The position numbers and the translations under genes were made by a program. Of a stretch of DNA of 40,636 nucleotides, positions 8,068 to 17,581 are shown in pieces; the stretch's first letter is position 1, and every line of letters starts with the position of its first letter. The notes beneath the pieces were generated by a model. That model was given only the letters and a program-made list of their open reading frames with translations, made no database searches and was not told the DNA's origin. The stretch is taken from assembly GCA_946887295.1 (NCBI GenBank), contig CAMPKP010000012.1, forward strand, positions 1 to 40,636, in the 5' to 3' direction. This DNA is from an uncultured Gemmatimonadota bacterium. Lineage in GTDB: Bacteria > Gemmatimonadota > Gemmatimonadetes > Gemmatimonadales > GWC2-71-9.

Positions 8068-9351
8068 ATGCCTCCTCGATTCCTGGTCCGCGGCGGTCGC
8101 CCGCTGCGCGGCACCGTCCGCCCCGCGGGCAACAAGAACGCCGCACTTCCGATCCTCGCCGCCACCGTGCTCGCCGACGGCGTGGTCGAGCTGGACAACA
8201 TCCCCCGCATTCGCGATGTCGAGACGATGCTCGCGGTGCTCCTGGACCTCGGCGCGGAGGCCGAGTGGACGGCGCCGAACACGCTGCGGATGGACACGCG
8301 GCCGCTCCGCCCCAAGCCGCTGGACCCGGCGCTCTGCGCCAAGATCCGCGCGTCGATCCTGCTGGCCGGCCCGATGCTCGCGCGCTTCGGATCGGTCACG
8401 CTGCCGCCCCCGGGCGGCGACGTGATCGGCCGGCGGCGGGTGGACACCCATTTCCTCGCCCTGGAGCAGCTGGGGGCTTCGGTCGTGGTGGGCGACCGCT
8501 ACGAGCTCGAGGCCAAGGGGCTCACCGGCGCCGACATCTTCCTCGACGAGCCCAGCGTCACCGGGACCGAGAATGCGCTCATGGCCTCGGTCATGGCCAA
8601 GGGCCGCACGGTGCTCCGGAACGCGGCCTGCGAGCCCCACGTGCAGGACCTCGCCCGCGCGCTGGTGGCGATGGGAGCGCACATCGAAGGGATCGGCTCC
8701 AACATCTACACCATCGAGGGAGGCCGTCCCCTCGGCGGCGCCAGCTACGCCATCGGCCCCGACCACATCGAGATCGGCAGCTTCATCGGCCTCGCGGCGG
8801 TGACCAACGGTGAGGTGACGATCGACCCGGTGCGCGGAGAGGATCTCCGCAGCACGCTGCTCGGCTTCGAGCGGCTCGGCATTCGCCCTCGACTGGAGGG
8901 CAGCCGGCTCACCGTCCTGCCCGACCAGGAAAGGCGTATCCGGCCCGATCTCGGCGGACACGTGCCGAAGCTCGAGGACGGGCCGTGGCCGGCGTTCCCC
9001 GCCGACGTCATGTCCACCACCATCGTCACGGCCACGCAGTGCTCCGGCATGCTGCTGGTCTTCGAGAAGATGTTCGAGTCACGGCTCTTCTTCGTGGACA
9101 AGCTGATCGGGATGGGCGCGCGCATCGTGCTGTGCGATCCCCACCGCGCGGTGATCTCGGGCCCCGCGCCGCTCAAGGGCGGCACCGTCGAGTCGCCCGA
9201 CATCCGCGCCGGGATGGCCATGCTGCTGGCCGCGCTCGCCGCGGAGGGGTCCAGCACCATTCACAACGTCGGTCAGATCGAGCGGGGCTACGAGCGGATC
9301 GACGAGCGCCTGCGGGCGCTGGGGGCCGAGATCGAACGGGTGGATGGGTAG
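8068..9351 (+). CDS. murA: UDP-N-acetylglucosamine 1-carboxyvinyltransferase (MurA), Cys-to-Asp variant
   Basis: A 427-residue MurA, which transfers enolpyruvate from PEP to UDP-GlcNAc in the first committed step of peptidoglycan synthesis in the cytoplasm. It has the start FLVRGGRPLRG, the Lys-Asn motif AGNKNAALP, FPADVMSTT (Asp of the catalytic loop) and the RIDERLRALGAEIERV end typical of the family. The mobile loop that carries the catalytic Cys (Cys115 in E. coli, PGGCxIG) reads PGGDVIG here, placing Asp at residue 118. The same replacement is known in mycobacterial and chlamydial MurA and is associated with intrinsic fosfomycin resistance. I chose the ATG at 8068 because the preceding codons from the GTG at 8041 are not MurA-like. 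pgeF overlaps its end by 8 nt. Confidence 0.93.
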   Translation: MPPRFLVRGGRPLRGTVRPAGNKNAALPILAATVLADGVVELDNIPRIRDVETMLAVLLDLGAEAEWTAPNTLRMDTRPLRPKPLDPALCAKIRASILLAGPMLARFGSVTLPPPGGDVIGRRRVDTHFLALEQLGASVVVGDRYELEAKGLTGADIFLDEPSVTGTENALMASVMAKGRTVLRNAACEPHVQDLARALVAMGAHIEGIGSNIYTIEGGRPLGGASYAIGPDHIEIGSFIGLAAVTNGEVTIDPVRGEDLRSTLLGFERLGIRPRLEGSRLTVLPDQERRIRPDLGGHVPKLEDGPWPAFPADVMSTTIVTATQCSGMLLVFEKMFESRLFFVDKLIGMGARIVLCDPHRAVISGPAPLKGGTVESPDIRAGMAMLLAALAAEGSSTIHNVGQIERGYERIDERLRALGAEIERVDG

Positions 9352-10156
9352 GGGAGGAGCGGCGGGAGCTCGGCTGGACGAAGCAGCGGTCACCGGTCCC
9401 TTCCCGCGATACGATCTGGGGGTGTGGAGCGACCAGCTCGGCCTGGTCGCCGGGATCACGGGGCGGGGCACGGAGCCGGGCCGGGGGTTCGACCTGGGTC
9501 TCTGGAGCGATGCCGCCGTCGGCGAGGTCCTGGGCCGCTGGCGCCTCTTCCGTCGCTCGTTCCCCGGCTTCTCCGGCGTCGTCCTCGGAAACCAGGTCCA
9601 CGGCACCGAGGTGATGTCCGCGGGTCCGGTGCACGGCTGGCTTCAGATGGATGGGGTCGACGGGTGGGTAACCACGGCCCCCGGGGTTCTCCTCACCGTC
9701 ACCGTGGCCGACTGCATTCCCGTGTATCTGGCCGTGCCGGGCCAAGGCGTCGCCCTGCTCCACGCCGGCTGGCGCGGCACCGCCGGCGGTATCCTGGGCC
9801 GGGGTCTGGACCGGCTGCTCTCCGCCGTGAAGGCGGCTCCGGCCGACGTCGTAATGCATTGCGGCGTGGGAATTTGTGGCGCATGCTACGAAGTGGGCGC
9901 CGAGGTCGTCTCGGGATGCGGGCTTCCCGTCGAGGGGACGGGTCCGTGGCACCTGGACCTGCGGGAGATCCTGGCCGAGCAGGCGGCCGGCCTCGGGGTT
10001 CGCCAGGTCACCCGCTCCTCCCGCTGCTCGGCGCACGACGGCCCAACCTTCTATAGTCATCGCGCCTCGAGGGGTGCGGACGGCCGGATGGCGGCGTACG
10101 TCGGGATGCCGGTGACGCCGGGCGGTACCGGGGAGTTGCGTGCATTGTCACGTTGA
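9344..10156 (+). CDS. pgeF: Peptidoglycan editing factor / polyphenol oxidase family (YfiH)
   Basis: A 270-residue protein of the PgeF/YfiH (DUF152, multicopper-oxidase-like by old name) family. The zinc-binding and active-site residues are visible: His in NQVHGTEV, Cys in VADCIPVYL and His in LLHAGWRGT. It also has the C-terminal SRCSAHDGPTFYSHR pattern in which the family usually has T...FFSYR. The E. coli member removes wrongly incorporated L-Ser from UDP-MurNAc peptides; other members show purine nucleoside phosphorylase or laccase-like activity. Sitting directly behind murA (8-nt overlap) favours the peptidoglycan-editing role. The promoter of the rimP operon overlaps its stop codon. Confidence 0.88.
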   Translation: MGRGGAAGARLDEAAVTGPFPRYDLGVWSDQLGLVAGITGRGTEPGRGFDLGLWSDAAVGEVLGRWRLFRRSFPGFSGVVLGNQVHGTEVMSAGPVHGWLQMDGVDGWVTTAPGVLLTVTVADCIPVYLAVPGQGVALLHAGWRGTAGGILGRGLDRLLSAVKAAPADVVMHCGVGICGACYEVGAEVVSGCGLPVEGTGPWHLDLREILAEQAAGLGVRQVTRSSRCSAHDGPTFYSHRASRGADGRMAAYVGMPVTPGGTGELRALSR

Positions 10157-10181
10157 CTCTCAAGGGCTTGGGCGCTAATAT
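10153..10181 (+). promoter_or_regulatory. Strong sigma-70-type promoter of the rimP-nusA-infB operon
   Basis: TTGACT (10153-10158), a 17-nt spacer, then TAATAT (10176-10181). This is 5/6 and 4/6 to consensus with ideal spacing, in a background near 70% GC where such a match is unlikely by chance. The -35 overlaps the pgeF stop codon (10154-10156). The predicted start near 10188 leaves a leader of about 75 nt before rimP. Confidence 0.75.
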
Positions 10182-10224
10182 CCCCTCGCTGTCCCGGGGG
10201 TGCTGGTACGGGCCGACTGTTTGG

Positions 10225-10253
10225 ATGTGGGGGAGTTCCCCCACATTTTTTTT
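10225..10253 (+). terminator. Intrinsic terminator inside the rimP leader (candidate attenuator)
   Basis: Left arm ATGTGGGGG (10225-10233), loop AGTT, right arm CCCCCACAT (10238-10246), followed by an 8-T run (10246-10253). The 9-bp stem is perfect and extends to 10 bp with a 2-nt loop. It ends 9 nt before the rimP ATG and lies downstream of the strong promoter, so it can end leader transcripts as well as read-through from murA-pgeF. Confidence 0.85.
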
Positions 10254-10262
10254 CCGCTTCCG

Positions 10263-10763
10263 ATGTCTGTTGACGCGCTGCTCATCCCGATTCGTGACCA
10301 CCTCGACGGCCTCGGCTTCGAGCTGGTGGACCTCAGGCGAACCGGAACGATCCAGCGCCCCATCCTGCAGGTACGGGTGGACCGCCCGGACAGCCGGCCC
10401 GGCCAGGGAGTGACGGCCGACGACTGTGCGGGGATCAGCCGGTCCCTCGAGCGATTCCTGGAATCCAGGGCCATGGTCGGCCCCCGATACGTGCTCGAGG
10501 TGTCCTCGCCGGGCCTCGAGCGTCCGCTCCGCTGGCCGGAGCACTGGCGCCGCTTCATCGGCCGCAGGGCCCGGGTGCGAGCGCAGCCGCTCGGCGGGCG
10601 CCAGGCGGTGGAGATCGTGGCGGTGCCCGACGACGAGCACGTGACGTTGCGGACCGAACAGGGCGACGAGATCACGCTCGCGCTCGACCAGATCGGTGAA
10701 GCGAAGCTGTTGGTGGACTGGGCCACCGTGGGCAGGCGGCGGGGCCCCGATTCCTTGGAGTAA
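10263..10763 (+). CDS. rimP: Ribosome maturation factor RimP
   Basis: A 166-residue RimP, needed for 30S subunit maturation. The N-terminal domain contains IRDHLDGLGFELVDLR and then RPILQVRVDRPD, with DDCAGISRSLERFLE. The C-terminal SH3-like domain has YVLEVSSPGLERPL, the family signature, followed by short beta strands. Length and position immediately before nusA are classical. I chose ATG 10263; a GTG at 10200 would be in frame but would put the leader terminator inside the coding region. No Shine-Dalgarno is visible, because the T-run of the terminator lies directly upstream. Translation may therefore depend on read-through transcripts with a refolded leader, or be inefficient. It is first in the operon ending with secF. 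Confidence 0.9.
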   Translation: MSVDALLIPIRDHLDGLGFELVDLRRTGTIQRPILQVRVDRPDSRPGQGVTADDCAGISRSLERFLESRAMVGPRYVLEVSSPGLERPLRWPEHWRRFIGRRARVRAQPLGGRQAVEIVAVPDDEHVTLRTEQGDEITLALDQIGEAKLLVDWATVGRRRGPDSLE

Positions 10764-10768
10764 CACAG

Positions 10769-12088
10769 ATGGCAGGTTCGACCGAGATGTTGGCCGCGTT
10801 CCGCGAGCTGACGACCGCGAAACAACTGGAGCGCTCCGATCTCCTGGAGCTGCTGCGCGACGGGATCCAGGCCGCGCTGGTCCGCAAGTTCGGGCCGAAC
10901 GTCAAGTTCGAGCTCAACGTGGACGAGCTGCAGGGCACCATCCGGGTGACCCGGCTGCGGCAGGTGGTGGAGACGGTGGAGGATCCCAGCTGGCAGATCC
11001 CGCTGGAGGAGGCCCGGTACGAGGATCCCGACTTCCAGGTCGGCGACATGCTGGAGGAGGAAGTGCCGTTCGTGGACTTCGGCCGGCTCGCCGTCCAGGC
11101 GGCCAAGCAGCGGATCATCCAGCGCGTGCGCGAGGGCGAGCGGGCCCGGATCCGCGAGGAGTTCACCTCCAAGGTGGGCGAGCTGCTCTCGGGGGAGGTC
11201 CAGCAGATCGAGCGCGGCAAGCTGGTCATCATGCTCAACAAGTTCCGCGAGGCGGAAGCGATCATCCCCTATCGGGAGCAGAACCACCGGGAGCACTTCC
11301 ATCAGGGCGACACCATTCGCGCCGTGCTCAAGCGGCTCGAGGAGACGCCCAAGGGACCCCGGCTCATCCTCTCCCGCGGCGATCCGCTCTTCGTCAAGGC
11401 GCTCTTCAAGCTCGAGGTGCCCGAGATCCAGCAGCAGATCGTCGAGATCCGGGCCATCGCGCGCGAGGTCGGCAGCCGGACCAAGGTCGCGGTCATCTCC
11501 CGTGACGACTCGATCGACCCGGTGGGCGCCTGCGTCGGCCTCAAGGGCTCCCGGGTGCAGGCGGTGGTGAACGAGCTGGGCGGCGAGCGGATCGACATCG
11601 TCCCCTGGTCGCCGGATCCCGAGCGGTTCGCCCGTCTCGCGCTGGCTCCGGCCCGCGTGGCCAAGGTCTTCTCCGATCCCGAGGCCAAGACCATTCAGGC
11701 GGTGGTGGACGAGGACCAGCTCTCGCTGGCGATCGGGCGGAACGGGCAGAACGTCCGGCTCGCATCCGAGCTCACCGGCTGGAAGATCGATCTGTACTCC
11801 AGCCGCGAGTGGCTCGAGCGCGGCGGCGAGGGCCCGCTCTTCGCGCCGCTGCCTCCCGAGGAGGAGATGGCCTCCCAGGTGCCGCTCAGCGAGCTGCAGG
11901 GCGTCTCGCCGGAGCTGACCGCCATCCTGGAGAGCGCCGGCTACAAGATGCTGAACGACATCCTCGACTTCGAGCGGGACGACATCGCCAAGATTCCCGG
12001 CATGACTCCCGAAGCGGCCGATCAGCTGATGGCGTTCCTGGCCGAGCTCACCGAGGATTCCGGTGAGGAGAGCAAGCCCGCCGAATGA
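10769..12088 (+). CDS. nusA: Transcription termination/antitermination factor NusA
   Basis: A 439-residue NusA, which binds RNA polymerase and nascent RNA, slows elongation, promotes hairpin pausing and termination, and takes part in antitermination. Domain order: N-terminal RNAP-binding domain (about 1-130), S1 domain (about 135-200, with GEVQQIERGKLVIML), KH1 with ACVGLKGSRVQAVVNELGGE, KH2 with AIGRNGQNVRLASELTGW, and a C-terminal helix-hairpin-helix region after residue 360 (ILDFERDDIAKIPGM). ATG lies 5 nt after the rimP stop. Its stop overlaps the next gene in ATGA. The leader terminator upstream of rimP is an obvious target for NusA feedback. Confidence 0.95.
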   Translation: MAGSTEMLAAFRELTTAKQLERSDLLELLRDGIQAALVRKFGPNVKFELNVDELQGTIRVTRLRQVVETVEDPSWQIPLEEARYEDPDFQVGDMLEEEVPFVDFGRLAVQAAKQRIIQRVREGERARIREEFTSKVGELLSGEVQQIERGKLVIMLNKFREAEAIIPYREQNHREHFHQGDTIRAVLKRLEETPKGPRLILSRGDPLFVKALFKLEVPEIQQQIVEIRAIAREVGSRTKVAVISRDDSIDPVGACVGLKGSRVQAVVNELGGERIDIVPWSPDPERFARLALAPARVAKVFSDPEAKTIQAVVDEDQLSLAIGRNGQNVRLASELTGWKIDLYSSREWLERGGEGPLFAPLPPEEEMASQVPLSELQGVSPELTAILESAGYKMLNDILDFERDDIAKIPGMTPEAADQLMAFLAELTEDSGEESKPAE

Positions 12089-12390
12089 GCGGACTCCTGG
12101 GCCTGATCGGCCTGGGGCACCGCGCGCGGAACATCGCCGTCGGTGTGGAGGCGGTACGGAAGGAGCTGCAGGCAGGAAAGTGTCGGTGCGTGGTCGTGGC
12201 GATGGATGCCAGCCCCCGCGCCGTGGACAAAGTGGTCCGGCTGGCGGCCGCCAAGGGCGTGCCGCTGCTGACCGGACCGGGCGCCGCCGCGATCGGCGCG
12301 CAGCTGGGAAAGCCGCCGGTCATGGCGGTTGGGGTGCGGGATCGCGCGTTGGCCGGCGGCATGGTGCAGCTGGCACCCGCACGCACCTGA
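12085..12390 (+). CDS. L7Ae/L30e-family ribosomal-type protein (YlxQ-like)
   Basis: A 101-residue protein with the L7Ae fold pattern: a Gly-rich start (GLIGLGHRARNIAVGVEAV), a middle strand and helix CVVVAMDASPRAVDKV, then LAAAKGVPLLTG. These proteins bind kink-turn RNAs. In Firmicutes the homologue YlxQ lies between nusA and infB, as here. The YlxR (DUF448) gene that often sits directly after nusA is absent; NusA and this gene overlap by 4 nt. The exact RNA partner is unknown. infB starts 12 nt downstream with a good GGAGG. Confidence 0.82.
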   Translation: MSGLLGLIGLGHRARNIAVGVEAVRKELQAGKCRCVVVAMDASPRAVDKVVRLAAAKGVPLLTGPGAAAIGAQLGKPPVMAVGVRDRALAGGMVQLAPART

Positions 12391-12401
12391 TGGAGGCTTG
12401 A

Positions 12402-15101
<2,700 letters not shown>

Positions 15102-15111
15102 CTCCGCCGTC

Positions 15112-15393
15112 ATGCACCTCGCCATCCGGACCTGGGATCTTCACCTCCCCAACTGCCACTCCCTCAAGGAGAAGCGGGGGGTGCTGAAGCCGCTGACCAC
15201 GGGGCTGCGGCGAGCCCTGAACGTCTCGGTCGCCGAGACCGGACACCAGGATCTCTGGCAGCGCGCCGAGATCGCGTGTGCGGTGGTGGGAAGCGCCCGG
15301 CCGGTGGTGGAGGAGACCCTCCGCGCGGCCGACCGGACGGTGGAGGAGGCCGATGGGGTGCGGATCGTGGACACGGTGACCCAGTACCGATGA
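15112..15393 (+). CDS. ylxP: DUF503 family protein (YlxP-like)
   Basis: A 93-residue DUF503 protein. The family pattern is clear: an N-terminal strand LAIRTWDLHLPNCHSLKEKRGVLKP (here in two parts, with SLKEKR the most conserved), then NVSVAETGHQDLWQRAEIACAVVG and a C-terminal VRIVDTVTQYR. Function is not established; the gene is often found between infB and rbfA, as here, hinting at a role in translation. I chose ATG 15112, which gives the standard family length; an upstream extension to 15067 overlaps infB and is not family-like. The stop overlaps the rbfA start (ATGA). Confidence 0.85.
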   Translation: MHLAIRTWDLHLPNCHSLKEKRGVLKPLTTGLRRALNVSVAETGHQDLWQRAEIACAVVGSARPVVEETLRAADRTVEEADGVRIVDTVTQYR

Positions 15394-15749
15394 GACGACC
15401 CACTCGCCGGCCGGAGCAGGTCGCCGGCACCATCCGCCAGGTGATCACCGACGCGCTCGCCCGCGAGGTGCGCGATCCCCGCGTCGGGTTCGTCACCGTC
15501 ACCGGCGTGCTGGTCACCAATGACCTCTCCCACGCCAGGGTGATGGTGAGCGTCGCGGGCGACGACGCGGAGAAGGAGAAGGCGCTGGAGGGATTGCGGA
15601 GCGCCGCCGGCTTCCTCCGCACCCGCGCCGCCCGAGCGCTCACCACCCGGACGGTCCCCGAGCTGCATTTCGAGCTCGACAAGGGCGTCGAGCACGCCGC
15701 GAGGATCGAGGAGCTGCTGGGATCCATCCGGCGGGAGGAGCAGGACTGA
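15390..15749 (+). CDS. rbfA: 30S ribosome-binding factor RbfA
   Basis: A 119-residue RbfA, a single KH-fold protein that binds the immature 30S subunit and helps process the 5' end of 16S rRNA. Visible features: RPEQVAGTIRQVITDALAREVRDPR at the start, VTVTGVLVTNDLSHARVMVSV in the first strands, and TTRTVPELHFELDKGVEHAARIEELL at the end. These match the family over the full length. ATG 15390 overlaps the ylxP stop. Its last codons carry the GGAGGA (15734-15739) that serves as ribosome binding site for truB, whose start overlaps the rbfA stop. Confidence 0.93.
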   Translation: MRRPTRRPEQVAGTIRQVITDALAREVRDPRVGFVTVTGVLVTNDLSHARVMVSVAGDDAEKEKALEGLRSAAGFLRTRAARALTTRTVPELHFELDKGVEHAARIEELLGSIRREEQD

Positions 15750-16603
15750 TCGGGGCCCTGCTGGTCGACAAGCCCGCCGGCATCACCTCGCACGACGCGG
15801 TTCAGAGGGTCCGGCGGGCGCTCGGCAGCCGGTCGGTGGGTCACACCGGTACGCTCGACCCCTTCGCGACCGGGCTGCTCGTCATGCTGGTGGGTCGGGC
15901 CACGCGCCTGGCGCGGTTCGTCGAGCCGCAGCCGAAGACCTACCTCGCCACGGCCAGACTGGGGTGGCGCACCGACACCGACGACCACACCGGAAGCGTC
16001 GTCGAGCAGCGCCCGGTGGATGGACTGACCCGGGAGGCGGTGCTGGAGGCGCTGGCGCGATTCGAAGGCCCCCAGCGGCAGCGACCTCCGGCGTACTCGG
16101 CCAAGCACGTCGGCGGCGAGCGCAGCCACCGGTTGGCACGGCGGGGCGCCGCGGTGGAACCGGCGGAGACCTCGGTGACGGTGCACCGGATCGAGCCGCT
16201 CGAGTGGGTGTCGCCGCTGCTGACCTTCCGGGCGAGCGTGAGCGCCGGGACCTACCTGCGGGCGATCGCGCGCGATCTCGGCGCCGGGCTGGGCGTCGGC
16301 GCGCACCTCACCGCCCTCCGGCGCGAGGCGATCGGGGGCCTGCGGGTGGAGGATGCCGTGGCGCTCGACCGGGTCACCCGCGAGGGGCTGCTCCCGCCGA
16401 CCGAGGTGCTGCGTCATCTGCCGGCGGTCGAGCTGGACCCGGCGGCGAGAGCGGCGGTGGTGCACGGGCGGGCCGTGGCCGACCTGGGCGCCGAAGGTCG
16501 CGCGGGCGGGACGGTGGTCCTGCTGGAAGGCAGGGAGCTGGTGGCCGTCGCGCTGGCCCAGGACGGGTGGCTCAAGCCCACGGTCGTGGTGGGGAGCGCG
16601 TGA
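15746..16603 (+). CDS. truB: tRNA pseudouridine(55) synthase TruB (apparent CTG start)
   Basis: TruB makes pseudouridine 55 in the T-loop of tRNAs. The frame reads LIGALLVDKPAGITSHDAV, then GHTGTLDPFATGLL with the catalytic Asp38 (numbered from 15746), then PPAYSAKHVGGERSHRLAR and FRASVSAGTYLRAIARDLG. All are TruB motifs; the total is 285 residues. The first methionine (15836) lies beyond essential motifs. No ATG, GTG or TTG exists upstream in frame for at least 200 nt. The CTG at 15746 overlaps the rbfA stop (CTGA) with GGAGGA seven bases upstream, so I take it as the start. The stop overlaps ribF (GTGA). Confidence 0.88.
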   Translation: MIGALLVDKPAGITSHDAVQRVRRALGSRSVGHTGTLDPFATGLLVMLVGRATRLARFVEPQPKTYLATARLGWRTDTDDHTGSVVEQRPVDGLTREAVLEALARFEGPQRQRPPAYSAKHVGGERSHRLARRGAAVEPAETSVTVHRIEPLEWVSPLLTFRASVSAGTYLRAIARDLGAGLGVGAHLTALRREAIGGLRVEDAVALDRVTREGLLPPTEVLRHLPAVELDPAARAAVVHGRAVADLGAEGRAGGTVVLLEGRELVAVALAQDGWLKPTVVVGSA

Positions 16604-17568
16604 TCCAGCGGTCGCCCGGTCCTCCGGCTCCGCTGCCTCGCTCGCCTGACGGCACGGTCGTCACGGTGGGCTCGTTCGACGGCGTGCACCTGGGCCACCA
16701 GGCGGTGCTGCACGAGATCGCGGAGCGGGCCGACGCGGCGGGCCGGGCCAGCGTGCTGGTCACCTTCGAGCCCCATCCGCTGGAGGTGGTGAACCCGCAG
16801 GCAGCCCCGCCGCTGCTCACGACCGGGCCCGAGCGACGCGAGGCGCTGGCGCAGACCCCGCTGGATTTCGCGTACTTCCTGCGGTTCGATCGGCAGGTCG
16901 CCGCGATGACTCCCGAGGAGTTCGTGCGCGGAGTCCTGCTGGAGCGGTGCGGCATGCGCGAGCTGGTGATCGGACACGACCACGGATTCGGCCGCGGTCG
17001 CAGCGGCGATGTGGACACGCTCCGCCACCTCGGCGTGATCCACGGATTCGACGTGGACGTGGTGCCGCCGGTGGACTTCGGCGATCAGCACGTCTCGAGC
17101 TCCCGGGTCCGGCGGGCGGTGGCCGGCGGCGATCTGCCGAGCGCCGCCCGGATGCTGGGCCGCCCGTATACGGTGAGCGGCCTGGTGGGACACGGCGAGC
17201 ACCGCGGCCGGCTGATCGGCGTCCCGACGATCAATTTGGTGGACGTGCCGCCGCAGAAGCTGCTGCCGCCGGACGGCGTGTACGCCGTGCGGGTGGAGTG
17301 GCGGCAGGGCCGGGCCGACGGGATGATGAACCAGGGGACCAAGCCTACCTTCGCGGATGGGCGCCGGTCGCTCGAAGCCCACCTCTTCGAGTTCGACGGC
17401 GACCTGTACGGGGAGTGGGTCAGAATCGAGTGGGTGGAGCGCCTCCGCGACGTGGAGCGCTTCGCCTCCGTTGAGCAGCTGAAGCAACAGCTGGACCGCG
17501 ATCGCGTTCGTGCCCAGGCCGTCCTCGCCGGGAGCCGGAGCGATCCTAACCGCGTGACTCACGCCTGA
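16600..17568 (+). CDS. ribF: Bifunctional riboflavin kinase / FAD synthetase
   Basis: A 322-residue RibF that makes FMN and then FAD from riboflavin. The N-terminal nucleotidyltransferase domain (about 1-185) shows GSFDGVHLGHQAVL, the HxGH-type site, VTFEPHPLEVV and VIGHDHGFGRGRSG. The C-terminal flavokinase domain (about 190-310) shows GRLIGVPTINL (usual GFPTANL), GVYAVRVEW and NQGTKPTF, then LEAHLFEFDGDLYG. GTG at 16600 overlaps the truB stop. An upstream in-frame extension lies within truB and is not supported. The truB-ribF pair is common in bacteria. secD follows 13 nt later. Confidence 0.94.
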   Translation: MIQRSPGPPAPLPRSPDGTVVTVGSFDGVHLGHQAVLHEIAERADAAGRASVLVTFEPHPLEVVNPQAAPPLLTTGPERREALAQTPLDFAYFLRFDRQVAAMTPEEFVRGVLLERCGMRELVIGHDHGFGRGRSGDVDTLRHLGVIHGFDVDVVPPVDFGDQHVSSSRVRRAVAGGDLPSAARMLGRPYTVSGLVGHGEHRGRLIGVPTINLVDVPPQKLLPPDGVYAVRVEWRQGRADGMMNQGTKPTFADGRRSLEAHLFEFDGDLYGEWVRIEWVERLRDVERFASVEQLKQQLDRDRVRAQAVLAGSRSDPNRVTHA

Positions 17569-17581
17569 GCTTCGACCGACG

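Noticed and set aside
10200..10262. GTG 10200 as an upstream start for rimP.
   Set aside because: It would translate through a perfect terminator hairpin and T-run, and adds residues not seen in RimP.
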